Assembly (NCBI GenBank): GCA_041919675.1
Contig: JAYRTJ010000083.1
Location: forward strand, 1-15,609
Direction: 5' to 3'
DNA from: SHVO01 sp041919675
Lineage (GTDB): Bacteria > Pseudomonadota > Alphaproteobacteria > Rhodospirillales > Rhodospirillaceae
DNA: 15,609 nt
Part shown: positions 1-6,098 of the stretch, in pieces
How the letters are laid out: each line of letters opens with the position of its first letter
Position numbering within the stretch: the stretch's first letter is position 1
Program-made: the position numbers and the translations under genes
The notes under the pieces: model-generated
Database searches by the model: none
What the model saw: the letters and a program-made list of their open reading frames with translations, nothing else
What the model was told of the DNA's origin: nothing

Positions 1-338
1 ATGGCCCAGTCGAGGGCTTCGGTGAGCTGCGCGGCCGTGGTGGAATTGTCGAGATCGACCGGCTGGATCGGCCCATTGGCAATCACCAGGTAGCCGCGCG
101 ACGCGACTTCACTCAAAAGATCCTGATAGTTGCTGCCGTCATTGAGGCATCCGCCATTTCCATAAGCGACGATGCCGAGCGGTTCCTTGGCTTCGCGCGG
201 ATAATAGATCGTGTGCAGGGGCAGGCCCGGGTCCATCTCCATCACGACGGCGGGATTGCCGCGGTCCTGCGCCTGTGCCGCGCCGCTCAGGAATTTGCCG
301 GCCAGGAACAGCGCCGTCAAAAGGATCGTGAATTTCAT
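1..338 (-). CDS. Exported alpha/beta hydrolase, N-terminal part (runs off left edge)
   Basis: The first 112 residues are present; the C-terminal part, with any catalytic Ser/Asp/His, lies outside the window. Residues 1-24 form a signal peptide (basic start, hydrophobic core, AQA before the likely cleavage point), so the product should be periplasmic or secreted. A YGNGGC motif followed by a region resembling LLSEVASRGYLVIANG is typical of the first beta strands and oxyanion loop of dienelactone-hydrolase/cutinase-like alpha/beta hydrolases. Substrate cannot be inferred. The ATG start is supported by the signal peptide beginning there and by AGGGG about 7 nt upstream, inside the palindrome AGGGGCCCCT (341-350). 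The gene diverges from the small secreted-protein gene at 998. The family call is fairly sure; the specific function is unknown. Confidence 0.75.
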   Translation of the reverse strand, partial: MKFTILLTALFLAGKFLSGAAQAQDRGNPAVVMEMDPGLPLHTIYYPREAKEPLGIVAYGNGGCLNDGSNYQDLLSEVASRGYLVIANGPIQPVDLDNSTTAAQLTEALDWA

Positions 339-390
339 TAAGGGGCCCCTGTCGAGTGCGGGGGCATCCTAACCGTTCCGTCCTCAAACA

Positions 391-419
391 GAAACCTCGC
401 CGGGGGGCGGCGAGGTTTC
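391..419. repeat. Perfect 11-bp inverted repeat (hairpin)
   Basis: GAAACCTCGCC (391-401) and GGCGAGGTTTC (409-419) pair perfectly around a 7-nt G-rich loop. It lies 53 bp upstream of the hydrolase start. It could be a 5' leader hairpin of that gene or a terminator for minus-strand transcription coming from the right. There is no clean T-run, though the minus-strand copy is followed by TGTTTG. Confidence 0.55.
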
Positions 420-720
420 ATTGGACGATAAGTCCTGTGCACTCTGTGCAAATGTGCGGCCGGTGAGGCCGCCCGGTTCGCATATCTTTCGTCATGCGTA
501 TGCGTGTCAGAAAGACTGCGGATGCTGCGGTTCAATCATGTTGTTTGGACACCCTCCTTCTCACTGCGATCACCCGCGTGATGATCTCCGGTCCCGCGCC
601 AGGATTTCCGAGGGACGACAAGGCGCGGAAGGATCGCCGTCGAACCGTCCTCTGAAGCGTTAAAGCTTCGTTCCGTCGCGTGGGCGGATGAAAGGCTGCG
701 CCCTTTGACGGGATCGGTCA

Positions 721-762
721 ATGCTGTTCACGACGTGCTGTTCACGACATGCTGTTCATGAG
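721..762. repeat. 14-bp tandem repeat, three copies
   Basis: Three head-to-tail 14-bp units start at 721, 735 and 749. The first two are (A/G)TGCTGTTCACGAC; the third diverges at the end (TTCATGAG). Copies 2 and 3 each contain a small dyad, CGTG-CTGTT-CACG and CATG-CTGTT-CATG, where the changes on the two arms compensate. The array is joined on its left to the dyad TTGAC-N7-GTCAA (705-721). It may be an array of regulator sites upstream of the promoter at 880-910. Confidence 0.6.
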
Positions 763-879
763 CGTGCGATTGACATGTCCGCGCGCCGCTGCTGCGAACG
801 CGAGAAAGCTTCCGCGCTGCACACTTTCCCAATGCGCATATCTCGAAGAGCTTTATGAGCGCAGCGCACGGCTCCTGTT

Positions 880-910
880 TTGGACTCAGGCCTGCGCCGA
901 GGCGTATAAT
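880..910 (+). promoter_or_regulatory. Probable sigma-70 promoter for the gene at 998
   Basis: A perfect -10 TATAAT lies at 905-910 with TTGGAC (4 of 6 to TTGACA) at 880-885. The 19-bp spacing is slightly long. It would give a leader of about 80 nt before the ATG at 998. Confidence 0.5.
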
Positions 911-986
911 TTTCGCCTTGGCGGGATCTGGAGGCGCATCTCACACGTCACGACAGACACACCACGACACACACATGACGATTGAT

Positions 987-994
987 AAGGAGGT
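987..994 (+). promoter_or_regulatory. Strong Shine-Dalgarno site
   Basis: AAGGAGGT, nearly full anti-SD complement, ends 3 nt before the ATG at 998. It fixes the start of the secreted-protein gene and suggests efficient translation. Confidence 0.8.
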
Positions 995-997
995 CAA

Positions 998-1417
998 ATG
1001 AAAGCCCTAGCGCTCTCGCTTCTCCTTTCGAGTGTTCTCATCACGCAGCCGGCGCGGCTCGCGCACGGTGCGGAACCGGCGACCAAGGAACATCCCGGCG
1101 ACGTCGCTCTGTCGCAGCAAGCCGACGGCGCCTGGCAATACCGCTCCTTCCCACACCTGACACGCCTCTACACGTCCGAGAAGGACCGCCGCGGCGTCTC
1201 GACCTGCGACGATAGATGCGCGCAGGCGTGGCCGCCGCTGTTCACGACCGAGAATACCAACACGGGCGATAAGGTCGGCCTGTGGAGCGTCATCCGCCGC
1301 GCGGACGGCAAACAGCAGTGGGCCTACAAAGGTCAGCCCGTCTATCAGCGCTACCACGACATGCCGATGGACCCGGGCGCGAAAGACGTCGACGGGTTCA
1401 GACCGCTGCAGCCCTAA
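998..1417 (+). CDS. Secreted protein with Yx(F/W/Y)xxD-type repeats (COG4315-like)
   Basis: The 139-residue product has a signal peptide over about residues 1-24 (cleavage near AHG-AE), so it is predicted periplasmic or secreted. The mature part has the hallmarks of the small secreted/lipoprotein family of Pfam PF03640: LYTSEKDRRG at 57-66 followed by CDDRCAQAWPPL (70-81; Cys70 and Cys74), then WAYKGQPVYQRYHD at 108-121. The family often occurs with redox or envelope-stress genes, but its biochemical role is not established. No lipobox cysteine is seen, so it is probably soluble. Start choice rests on the excellent SD site and the signal peptide. It converges with the YdcH-type gene. Confidence 0.82.
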   Translation: MKALALSLLLSSVLITQPARLAHGAEPATKEHPGDVALSQQADGAWQYRSFPHLTRLYTSEKDRRGVSTCDDRCAQAWPPLFTTENTNTGDKVGLWSVIRRADGKQQWAYKGQPVYQRYHDMPMDPGAKDVDGFRPLQP

Positions 1418-1436
1418 TTGAGAAACCGGCGGTATC

Positions 1437-1478
1437 CCTCACGCGCCCTTCTCCTTGAAAGGAGAGGGGCGTGCGAGG
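1437..1478. terminator. Bidirectional terminator-like or REP-like palindrome
   Basis: Positions 1437-1455 and 1460-1478 form a stem of about 19 positions with one mismatch and a few G-U pairs around the TGAA tetraloop (1456-1459). It sits exactly between two converging genes (stops at 1417 and 1490). The plus-strand exit is followed by the moderately T-rich TGTTGTTCTATT. The CCCTCACGCGCCC-type sequence also resembles dispersed palindromic intergenic repeats of alphaproteobacteria, so it may be a member of such a family. Confidence 0.6.
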
Positions 1479-1489
1479 CTGTTGTTCTA

Positions 1490-1726
1490 TTAACGGTGCA
1501 AGGCCTGCGAAATCAGGTCTTTAATATGAAGACGCTTCTTTCGTAAATCGCTCTCGGCCGACGCGCTGACGGGCGCGATCCTGGTTTCCGCGCGATGGAT
1601 CTCGTCGTTCACTTCATCATACGCCAAAAGGAGCTTGGCAAAGTGCGTGTCGGAGATTTTTAAATTGTGAATGGCTTCGGTTTGGCCCGGAAATTCTTCC
1701 GCAAGCGTATGTGGTGTGTTCGACAT
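1490..1726 (-). CDS. YdcH family protein (DUF465)
   Basis: This 78-residue protein fits the YdcH/DUF465 family (PF04325; usual length about 60-80 residues). It is rich in charged helical segments, with the region LLLAYDEVNDEIHRAET at 32-48 and the closing KKRLHIKDLISQAL at 63-76, corresponding to the family's typical K-x-RLxLKDxI ending. A small soluble antiparallel coiled-coil hairpin is expected; the cellular role is unknown. The ATG is preceded by TGGAG about 5-9 nt upstream. Upstream on its strand, ATATAAA near 1747-1755 could serve as a -10. It lies 80 bp downstream of the SUMF1-type gene on the same strand and may be partly co-transcribed with it. Confidence 0.85.
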   Translation of the reverse strand: MSNTPHTLAEEFPGQTEAIHNLKISDTHFAKLLLAYDEVNDEIHRAETRIAPVSASAESDLRKKRLHIKDLISQALHR

Positions 1727-1805
1727 AACGACTCCAGTTTATTTAACGTTTATATGATCGCGCGGGTTAGGGGTTGTTAGAGTTGGGGATTGCAGGCGCA
1801 GGGCG

Positions 1806-2597
1806 CTAGGGCATTTCGCGCACGACGCGAAGACCCATGCCGCTCACGCTATTGTTCGGCCCGTCCTTGAAGCGATAGGCCGAGCGGGCAACTTCAGGGA
1901 TGTCGTACCAGGAGCCGCCGCGGCTGACGCGGTCGCACGAGGCCTGATCCGGCGCGGCGGCGCCGTCGCGGGGGGTGTCCGCATAGGTTTCGCGAAAGCA
2001 GTCTTCCACCCACTCCCAAACGTTGCCGTGGACGTCATGCAGGCCGAATTTGTTGGCGGGCAGTTCGCCGACGATATGGGTTGCCATGCCGGAATTGCCG
2101 TCGAACCAGCCGTGATCGTTAAGAGCCGCGTCTTCGTCCCCGAAAGAGAACGTTGTCGTGGTGCCCGCGCGCGCGGCGTATTCCCACTCGGCCTCGCTTG
2201 GCAGCCGATAGCGCTTCCCGGTTTTTTCGCTCAGTTTCCCGATGAAAGCCTTGGCTGCGTTCCATGAGACGCCTTCGACCGGCAGGGTGTCGCCGATGTT
2301 CGAACTGGGATCGGCGCCCATCACCGCGCGCCATTCCGCCTGGGTAACTTCGAATTTGCCGATCGCAAAGGACTTCACGGAGACTTCGTGCTGCGGCCCT
2401 TCGCTTGTGCGCGCCGCATTCTGGGCGGCGTCCGGACTGCCCATGAGGAATTTTCCCGCCGGGAGGACGATCATCTCGGGACAATCCGGGCAATCCCGGA
2501 AGGACGTGCCCGGCTGCTGCGCTTTTGCGCCGGCCAGAGCGAGGCACGCCAGTACAGACAATACGGCTCCACTTTGGAGTAATCGCGCCTTCTTCAT
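1806..2597 (-). CDS. Exported SUMF1/FGE-fold protein lacking catalytic cysteines
   Basis: 263 residues from the ATG at 2597. That start is chosen because a signal peptide begins there (MKK..., hydrophobic core, AKA-QQ cleavage near residue 26) and a GGGAGGG ribosome site (2602-2608) precedes it. An upstream in-frame ATG at 2657 would overlap an FNR-type box and is unlikely. The mature protein matches the formylglycine-generating-enzyme sulfatase domain (PF03781): PEMIVLPAGKFLMGS at the start, KFEVTQAEW, PVEGVSWNAAKAF, YRLPSEAEWEYAARAG, HGNVWEWVED, SRGGSW near 225-230 and a terminal GLRVV. After GGSW, where active FGEs carry two copper-binding cysteines, it reads YDIPEVARSAYR, with no Cys. Classic FGE oxidase activity is therefore improbable. 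Periplasmic binding or accessory roles are possible; NirV-type SUMF1 proteins are a context-based comparison only. Confidence 0.87.
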   Translation of the reverse strand: MKKARLLQSGAVLSVLACLALAGAKAQQPGTSFRDCPDCPEMIVLPAGKFLMGSPDAAQNAARTSEGPQHEVSVKSFAIGKFEVTQAEWRAVMGADPSSNIGDTLPVEGVSWNAAKAFIGKLSEKTGKRYRLPSEAEWEYAARAGTTTTFSFGDEDAALNDHGWFDGNSGMATHIVGELPANKFGLHDVHGNVWEWVEDCFRETYADTPRDGAAAPDQASCDRVSRGGSWYDIPEVARSAYRFKDGPNNSVSGMGLRVVREMP

Positions 2598-2656
2598 GCG
2601 TCCCTCCCACTTTTCACCCAGCCCCCGTACTGGAGCCGACACCGCGGTTCGGGTCA

Positions 2657-2670
2657 TTGATCTTCATCAA
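2657..2670 (-). promoter_or_regulatory. FNR/FixK-type box upstream of the SUMF1-type gene
   Basis: On the minus strand the site reads TTGAT-GAAG-ATCAA, a perfect match to the FNR consensus TTGAT-N4-ATCAA. Its centre is 66 bp upstream of the chosen ATG. Class II geometry would put the transcript start near 2622, just ahead of the ribosome site. The matching -10 position (TCCAGT) is poor, as is common at activator-dependent promoters. Confidence 0.7.
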
Positions 2671-2700
2671 TTTCCTCCCGTGGGGCGGCAGCGGAAGATG

Positions 2701-2728
2701 TTTCGGCGGAACGCTAAAACCGCCGGAA
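2701..2728 (-). terminator. Strong hairpin downstream of the OmpW gene
   Basis: TTTCGGCGG (2701-2709) and CCGCCGGAA (2720-2728) form a 9-bp stem with one G-U pair around a 10-nt loop, about 90 bp after the OmpW stop. No U-tract follows on the minus strand, so it may be an attenuator or mRNA-stabilising hairpin rather than an intrinsic terminator. Confidence 0.35.
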
Positions 2729-2816
2729 TCTCCGTGCCTTGGCGCTTCGCTGTTACAAACCGCGGCGCCGGTCGTGGCGAGGCAGGTGACACCTCCTTGT
2801 GCGGCGGCTGCGCGCC

Positions 2817-3464
2817 TTAGAAGCGATAGCCCACCCCTGTGCCTATGATCCACGGGTCCAGATGCACCTTCGCGGCGATCGCTCCATTGTTGATCGCGAC
2901 GTCGGTTTTGAGCCAGACCTTCTTGAGGTCGAGATTGAGCGACCACCGACCGTCGAGGCGGTAATCGACGCCCGCTTGAAGCGCCGGTCCGAAGCTGTCG
3001 CCGTAGTGAACCGCCGTCACCGGCCCGGTCGATGGCTTTCTGACGCTGAACATCGTTGTGTAGTTCAAGCCGGCGCCGACGTAAGGATCGAATTTGGTGT
3101 CGCTGAGAAAATGGTATTGAACGGTGACGGTGGGCGGCAGAAGCCACGTGCTGCCGAGCGGCACGGTCCCGGCAGTCGAGCCGACGTCGTCGAGGCTGTG
3201 CTTCGTCACCGCGGCGATAAGTTCCACCGCTAAGTTGTCCGTGAAGAAATAACTGAGGTCGAGTTCCGGCACGACCGTGCTGGACGCCTTTATTGCGCCG
3301 CCAATCGCCGAAACGGTGCTCCTTTCGTCCGGCACGACGCCGATCGCGCGGAGGCGCACGAGAAAATGACCGGCATTGCCTTGAGTCTCGGCCGCGGAGA
3401 CCGCGGCGCATGTGGACGTGGCGCAAAACAGAGCGGCAAACAGAGCGGCCTTACGAAACGACAT
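2817..3464 (-). CDS. ompW: OmpW family outer membrane protein
   Basis: 215 residues from the ATG at 3464. This start is preferred because the signal peptide begins there (MSFRKAALF..., cleavage near VSAAE) and AGGAG lies about 8 nt upstream; a longer frame to 3551 adds 29 residues that overlap the FNR-type box. The mature protein shows the OmpW (PF03922) pattern of eight alternating amphipathic strands: FLVRLRAIGVVPDE at the N-terminus, VPELDLSYFFTDNLAVELIA, LPPTVTVQYHF, FDPYVGAGLNYTTMF, FGPALQAGVDYRL and the ending GTGVGYRF with a C-terminal Phe, the usual beta-barrel assembly signal. Length is typical. OmpW forms a small barrel with a hydrophobic channel for small molecules. In enterobacteria ompW responds to oxygen through FNR, which fits the box upstream. 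Confidence 0.9.
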   Translation of the reverse strand: MSFRKAALFAALFCATSTCAAVSAAETQGNAGHFLVRLRAIGVVPDERSTVSAIGGAIKASSTVVPELDLSYFFTDNLAVELIAAVTKHSLDDVGSTAGTVPLGSTWLLPPTVTVQYHFLSDTKFDPYVGAGLNYTTMFSVRKPSTGPVTAVHYGDSFGPALQAGVDYRLDGRWSLNLDLKKVWLKTDVAINNGAIAAKVHLDPWIIGTGVGYRF

Positions 3465-3537
3465 GGGAAAGCTCCTGCGAGAGATGCGCCCTGAATCGGG
3501 CGCGCGTTCATTTTTTCGCAGGAGGCGCGAGACATCG

Positions 3538-3551
3538 TTGACGGTTATCAA
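3538..3551 (-). promoter_or_regulatory. FNR/FixK-type box upstream of ompW
   Basis: The minus strand reads TTGAT-AACC-GTCAA, 9 of 10 to the FNR consensus and a full match to the looser TTGA-N6-TCAA pattern. Placing the centre at -41.5 puts a -10 at 3510-3515 (AAAAAT on the minus strand, 4 of 6) and a start near 3503, about 40 nt before the ATG. This is class II activator geometry. Confidence 0.68.
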
Positions 3552-3561
3552 CGCGCCGTGC

Positions 3562-3600
3562 GGCGTGATCGCGTAGCTTCCAAAACTTATGAGTCACGCC
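3562..3600. repeat. 7-bp inverted repeat upstream of the OmpW FNR box
   Basis: GGCGTGA (3562-3568) and TCACGCC (3594-3600) are perfect inverted arms 25 nt apart, just upstream of the FNR-type box relative to ompW. It could be a second regulator site or a weak hairpin at the end of the kinase transcript. The function is not determinable. Confidence 0.35.
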
Positions 3601-3706
3601 GCCTTTCATGGGTTTATCGCACCATGATGCGAGTCGTTGCGGCACGAAAACAACGCTGCGCATGCGATTCAGTATTAAACGCGCACGGAAGTTTCTCGGG
3701 CGCGTG

Positions 3707-6040
3707 CTACGCCGCCCCGGCCGCCGCGCCGATATGCTTGCGAAGCTCCGCCGTTTCGAAAGGCTTGCGCAAATGAACGGTGCTTTTCGCGAGCGGCGAC
3801 TGCTGCACGGCGGTTAGATCCTCATTATACCCGCTCATTGTAATCACCTTAAGCTGCGGCTTTGCCAGGCCGGCGAGGGCGACCTCCTGGCCGGTGATCT
3901 TTCCCGGCAGCCCTAAATCTGTGATGAGCACGTCATAGGTTCCGCGGCCGAGGGCTTCCATCGCGGCCTCGCCGTCCGGCGCCGCGTCCACCGTATGGCC
4001 GAACGCCTCGATCTGCAGGCAAACGGTGTCAAGCACTTCGGGAATGTCCTCGACCACGAGCACGCGCAAGCGGCGCGCAGGCGCAGGCGGCCTTGGGTCC
4101 GCGGCCGCGGCCTGCGCGTTCCCCGCGGCGCCGTCCGCGGTCCTCGGAAAATAAATGTCGAACACCGTGCCCTTGCCCACTTCCGACGTGACCGCGATGC
4201 GTCCTTCGGACTGGCGCACGAAGCCATAGACCATGCTGAGGCCCATGCCGTTACCCTGGCCCATCCCCTTGGTGGTGAAAAAGGGATCGAAGGCTTCGCG
4301 CAGCACTTCGGGCGGCATGCCGCAGCCCGTATCGCGGACCGAGATTTTCGCATATTCACCGGGCGTGAGCATTCCCCCATACACGGGTGTCTCCTTGTCG
4401 ATCGTCACGGCCGCAAGGCTGAACGTCAGCGTGCCGCCGCCCGGCATCGCATCGCGCGCGTTCAAACTGAGATTCAAAAGACTGTTTTCGAGTTGCGCCT
4501 CGTCGATCAGCGTTTCCAATCCGGCGCCGGTTCCCTCGGACACGATCTTGATATTCGCCGGCAAGGTCCGCTTCAGCCATCGGCTCGCGTTTTCGATGCA
4601 GCGGCCGAGGTCGTGCACACCGACGTTCAGATGCTGTTTGCGCCCATAGGCGAGCAGATGCTGCGTGAGTTCGCCGCCGCGTTTTGTCGCCGCGAGCGCC
4701 ATGTTCGCCAGTTTTTGAATGCGCGGCGTGGCGCCGCCCTCCGCCAGCAACAATCCGAGGCTGCCGGATACGACCGCGAGCAGATTGTTGAAATCGTGGG
4801 CGATGCCGGCGGTCAGCTGCCCGACGGCTTTCATCTTCTGCGCCTGGTGGAGGACTTCCTCGGTCGCTTTCTGTTCCGTGATGTCCTCGACGATGGACCA
4901 GGTGAATTTTTCACCCTGAGCGCCTTGAACGGTTATCCCTCGCAGGCGGATCGCAATGCGTTTGCCGCTTTTCTGCACGTATTCCTTTTCGTAGGGGCCA
5001 TAGCGGCCCGAACGCGCGAGCGAGTCGAGTTGAACCTTCTCCTGTTCGAAATATTCCGGCGGCGTCAGTTTCCAGTAGTCCAGGGCTTTCAGTTCCGCGT
5101 CGGGGTAGCCGCAGATTTCGCGAAAAGCTTCATTGTATTCGACGTACCGTCCCGACGTGTCGGTGAGCGCGATGCCGACAGGCGCCAACTCGTACAGGCC
5201 GCGAAGTTTTTCCTCGCTGATGCGCAGCTCTTCGAGGGTGGAAATCTCGTCCGTAATGTCGATGGAAATGCCGAGCAGGTACTCCGGCGCGCCGGAGGCG
5301 CCGCGCAGCGCAACCTTCCAGGTCCTTAAGAACCGGGTTTCGCCCCGCGCGTTGCGGATCGGCTCCAGGTCGATTTTCTTGACGGCCGTGGAGGCAAGCA
5401 CCTGGCGGTCCGCCGCCGTGAAAAAGTCGGCTTGCGCGGCGGTCCAGAAGTCGTGATCGGTCTTGCCGAGCAGGTGCTGCCGGGAATAACCGAGGATTTT
5501 TTCCGCGGTGCGGTTGACGAGAGAGAAGCGCAGGTCGGTGGCCTGCTTGACGAAAATCATGACCGGAAGGTGCTCGACGATCCCCTCGAGCAGAAGCTGC
5601 GACGTATGAAGTTCCCGGTCGCGGCCTTTTTGTCCCGTGACATCGACCCCCGAGGCGACGATCCCCACGGCGGCGCCGTTTGCATCCAGGAGCTGACTGA
5701 AGGTGCAGCCGAAGGCGCGGAACGTATCCACCCCAAAACGGGCGTTGAGTTCGCATTGTACTTTTTCTCCCGCGGCCGCGCGGGCGAGGATCTCCCGGAC
5801 TTCCTTTTGCAGATGTTCGCAATGATCGAACCAGGCCGTATCCCACAGGTGTTTGCCCACCACGTCGGCGGCGATCTGTCCGCTCTGCGCCAGCGGCGCG
5901 AAATTGATGAACATGACGCGGCCGTCCAACGTGAAGATGCCGACCGCGAAGGGCAGGTGATCGAGAACGCGCTGCGTGTCGATGGCCGCCGGAAGAAGCG
6001 GCGCCGGCGGCTCTGCGCCGCGGTTGGCGATATTGGACAT
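3707..6040 (-). CDS. Three-PAS hybrid sensor histidine kinase
   Basis: 777 residues with no signal peptide or membrane helix, so probably a cytoplasmic sensor. Order: PAS1 about 21-140 (ends VDVTGQKGRDREL), PAS2 about 145-268 (ends SIDITDE), PAS3 about 275-392 (ends VEDITEQK), then HisKA with the phosphoacceptor His415 in AGIAHDFNNLLA. The ATPase domain has the N box SLNARDAM (Asn527), G1 DTGCGM (570-575) and G2 GNGMGLSMVYGFV (596-608). A proline/alanine linker leads to a receiver domain (about 657-775) with the acidic pocket ED (664-665), phospho-acceptor Asp708 in TDLGLPG, Ser736 and Lys759. All catalytic residues are intact. It phosphorylates itself and transfers to its receiver; a further response regulator or phosphotransfer partner is not in the window. 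PAS1/PAS2 could sense redox or ligands; no haem ligand is evident. The ATG at 6040 lacks a strong SD. Confidence 0.92.
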   Translation of the reverse strand: MSNIANRGAEPPAPLLPAAIDTQRVLDHLPFAVGIFTLDGRVMFINFAPLAQSGQIAADVVGKHLWDTAWFDHCEHLQKEVREILARAAAGEKVQCELNARFGVDTFRAFGCTFSQLLDANGAAVGIVASGVDVTGQKGRDRELHTSQLLLEGIVEHLPVMIFVKQATDLRFSLVNRTAEKILGYSRQHLLGKTDHDFWTAAQADFFTAADRQVLASTAVKKIDLEPIRNARGETRFLRTWKVALRGASGAPEYLLGISIDITDEISTLEELRISEEKLRGLYELAPVGIALTDTSGRYVEYNEAFREICGYPDAELKALDYWKLTPPEYFEQEKVQLDSLARSGRYGPYEKEYVQKSGKRIAIRLRGITVQGAQGEKFTWSIVEDITEQKATEEVLHQAQKMKAVGQLTAGIAHDFNNLLAVVSGSLGLLLAEGGATPRIQKLANMALAATKRGGELTQHLLAYGRKQHLNVGVHDLGRCIENASRWLKRTLPANIKIVSEGTGAGLETLIDEAQLENSLLNLSLNARDAMPGGGTLTFSLAAVTIDKETPVYGGMLTPGEYAKISVRDTGCGMPPEVLREAFDPFFTTKGMGQGNGMGLSMVYGFVRQSEGRIAVTSEVGKGTVFDIYFPRTADGAAGNAQAAAADPRPPAPARRLRVLVVEDIPEVLDTVCLQIEAFGHTVDAAPDGEAAMEALGRGTYDVLITDLGLPGKITGQEVALAGLAKPQLKVITMSGYNEDLTAVQQSPLAKSTVHLRKPFETAELRKHIGAAAGAA

Positions 6041-6066
6041 CTCTCGCGCTATCTCCGGCCGTGCGG

Positions 6067-6084
6067 GGCATATTTACTTATGCC
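6067..6084. promoter_or_regulatory. Palindrome between ubiD and the kinase gene
   Basis: GGCATA (6067-6072) and TATGCC (6079-6084) are perfect inverted arms around TTTACT. The element lies in the 58-bp gap. On the minus strand its centre contains TAAATA, a possible -10 for the kinase, so it may be an operator. It could also be a weak hairpin after ubiD; no T-run follows. Confidence 0.35.
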
Positions 6085-6098
6085 GCCCGCAACTCGGT

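Larger units (their letters stand above)
339..997. other. Gene-free intergenic region between divergent genes
   Basis: About 660 bp separate two divergent genes for exported proteins. Open frames here look like chance GC-rich frames: no family resemblance, no convincing ribosome binding site, odd Arg/His/Cys-rich composition. Visible structure: an 11-bp inverted repeat (391-419), a short dyad GAAGC-N6-GCTTC around 654-669, a TTGAC-N7-GTCAA dyad (705-721) abutting a 14-bp tandem triplicate (721-762), and a promoter (880-910) for the downstream gene. Confidence 0.6.

Noticed and set aside
726..757. GTTC repeats as an alphaproteobacterial LexA (SOS) box
   Set aside because: The GTTC copies are 14 bp apart (N10), while the alphaproteobacterial SOS box is GTTC-N7-GTTC.
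421..985. Several 60-80 residue frames as small genes
   Set aside because: Cys/His/Arg-rich chance composition, overlapping frames on both strands, no SD and no recognisable domain.
982..998. TTGATAAGGAGGTCAA as an FNR box
   Set aside because: The half-sites are 8 bp apart instead of 6, and the sequence is the ribosome binding site of the gene at 998.
2598..2657. 20-residue longer N-terminus for the SUMF1-type protein
   Set aside because: It would overlap the FNR-type box and place residues before a clear signal peptide; the internal ATG has a strong SD.
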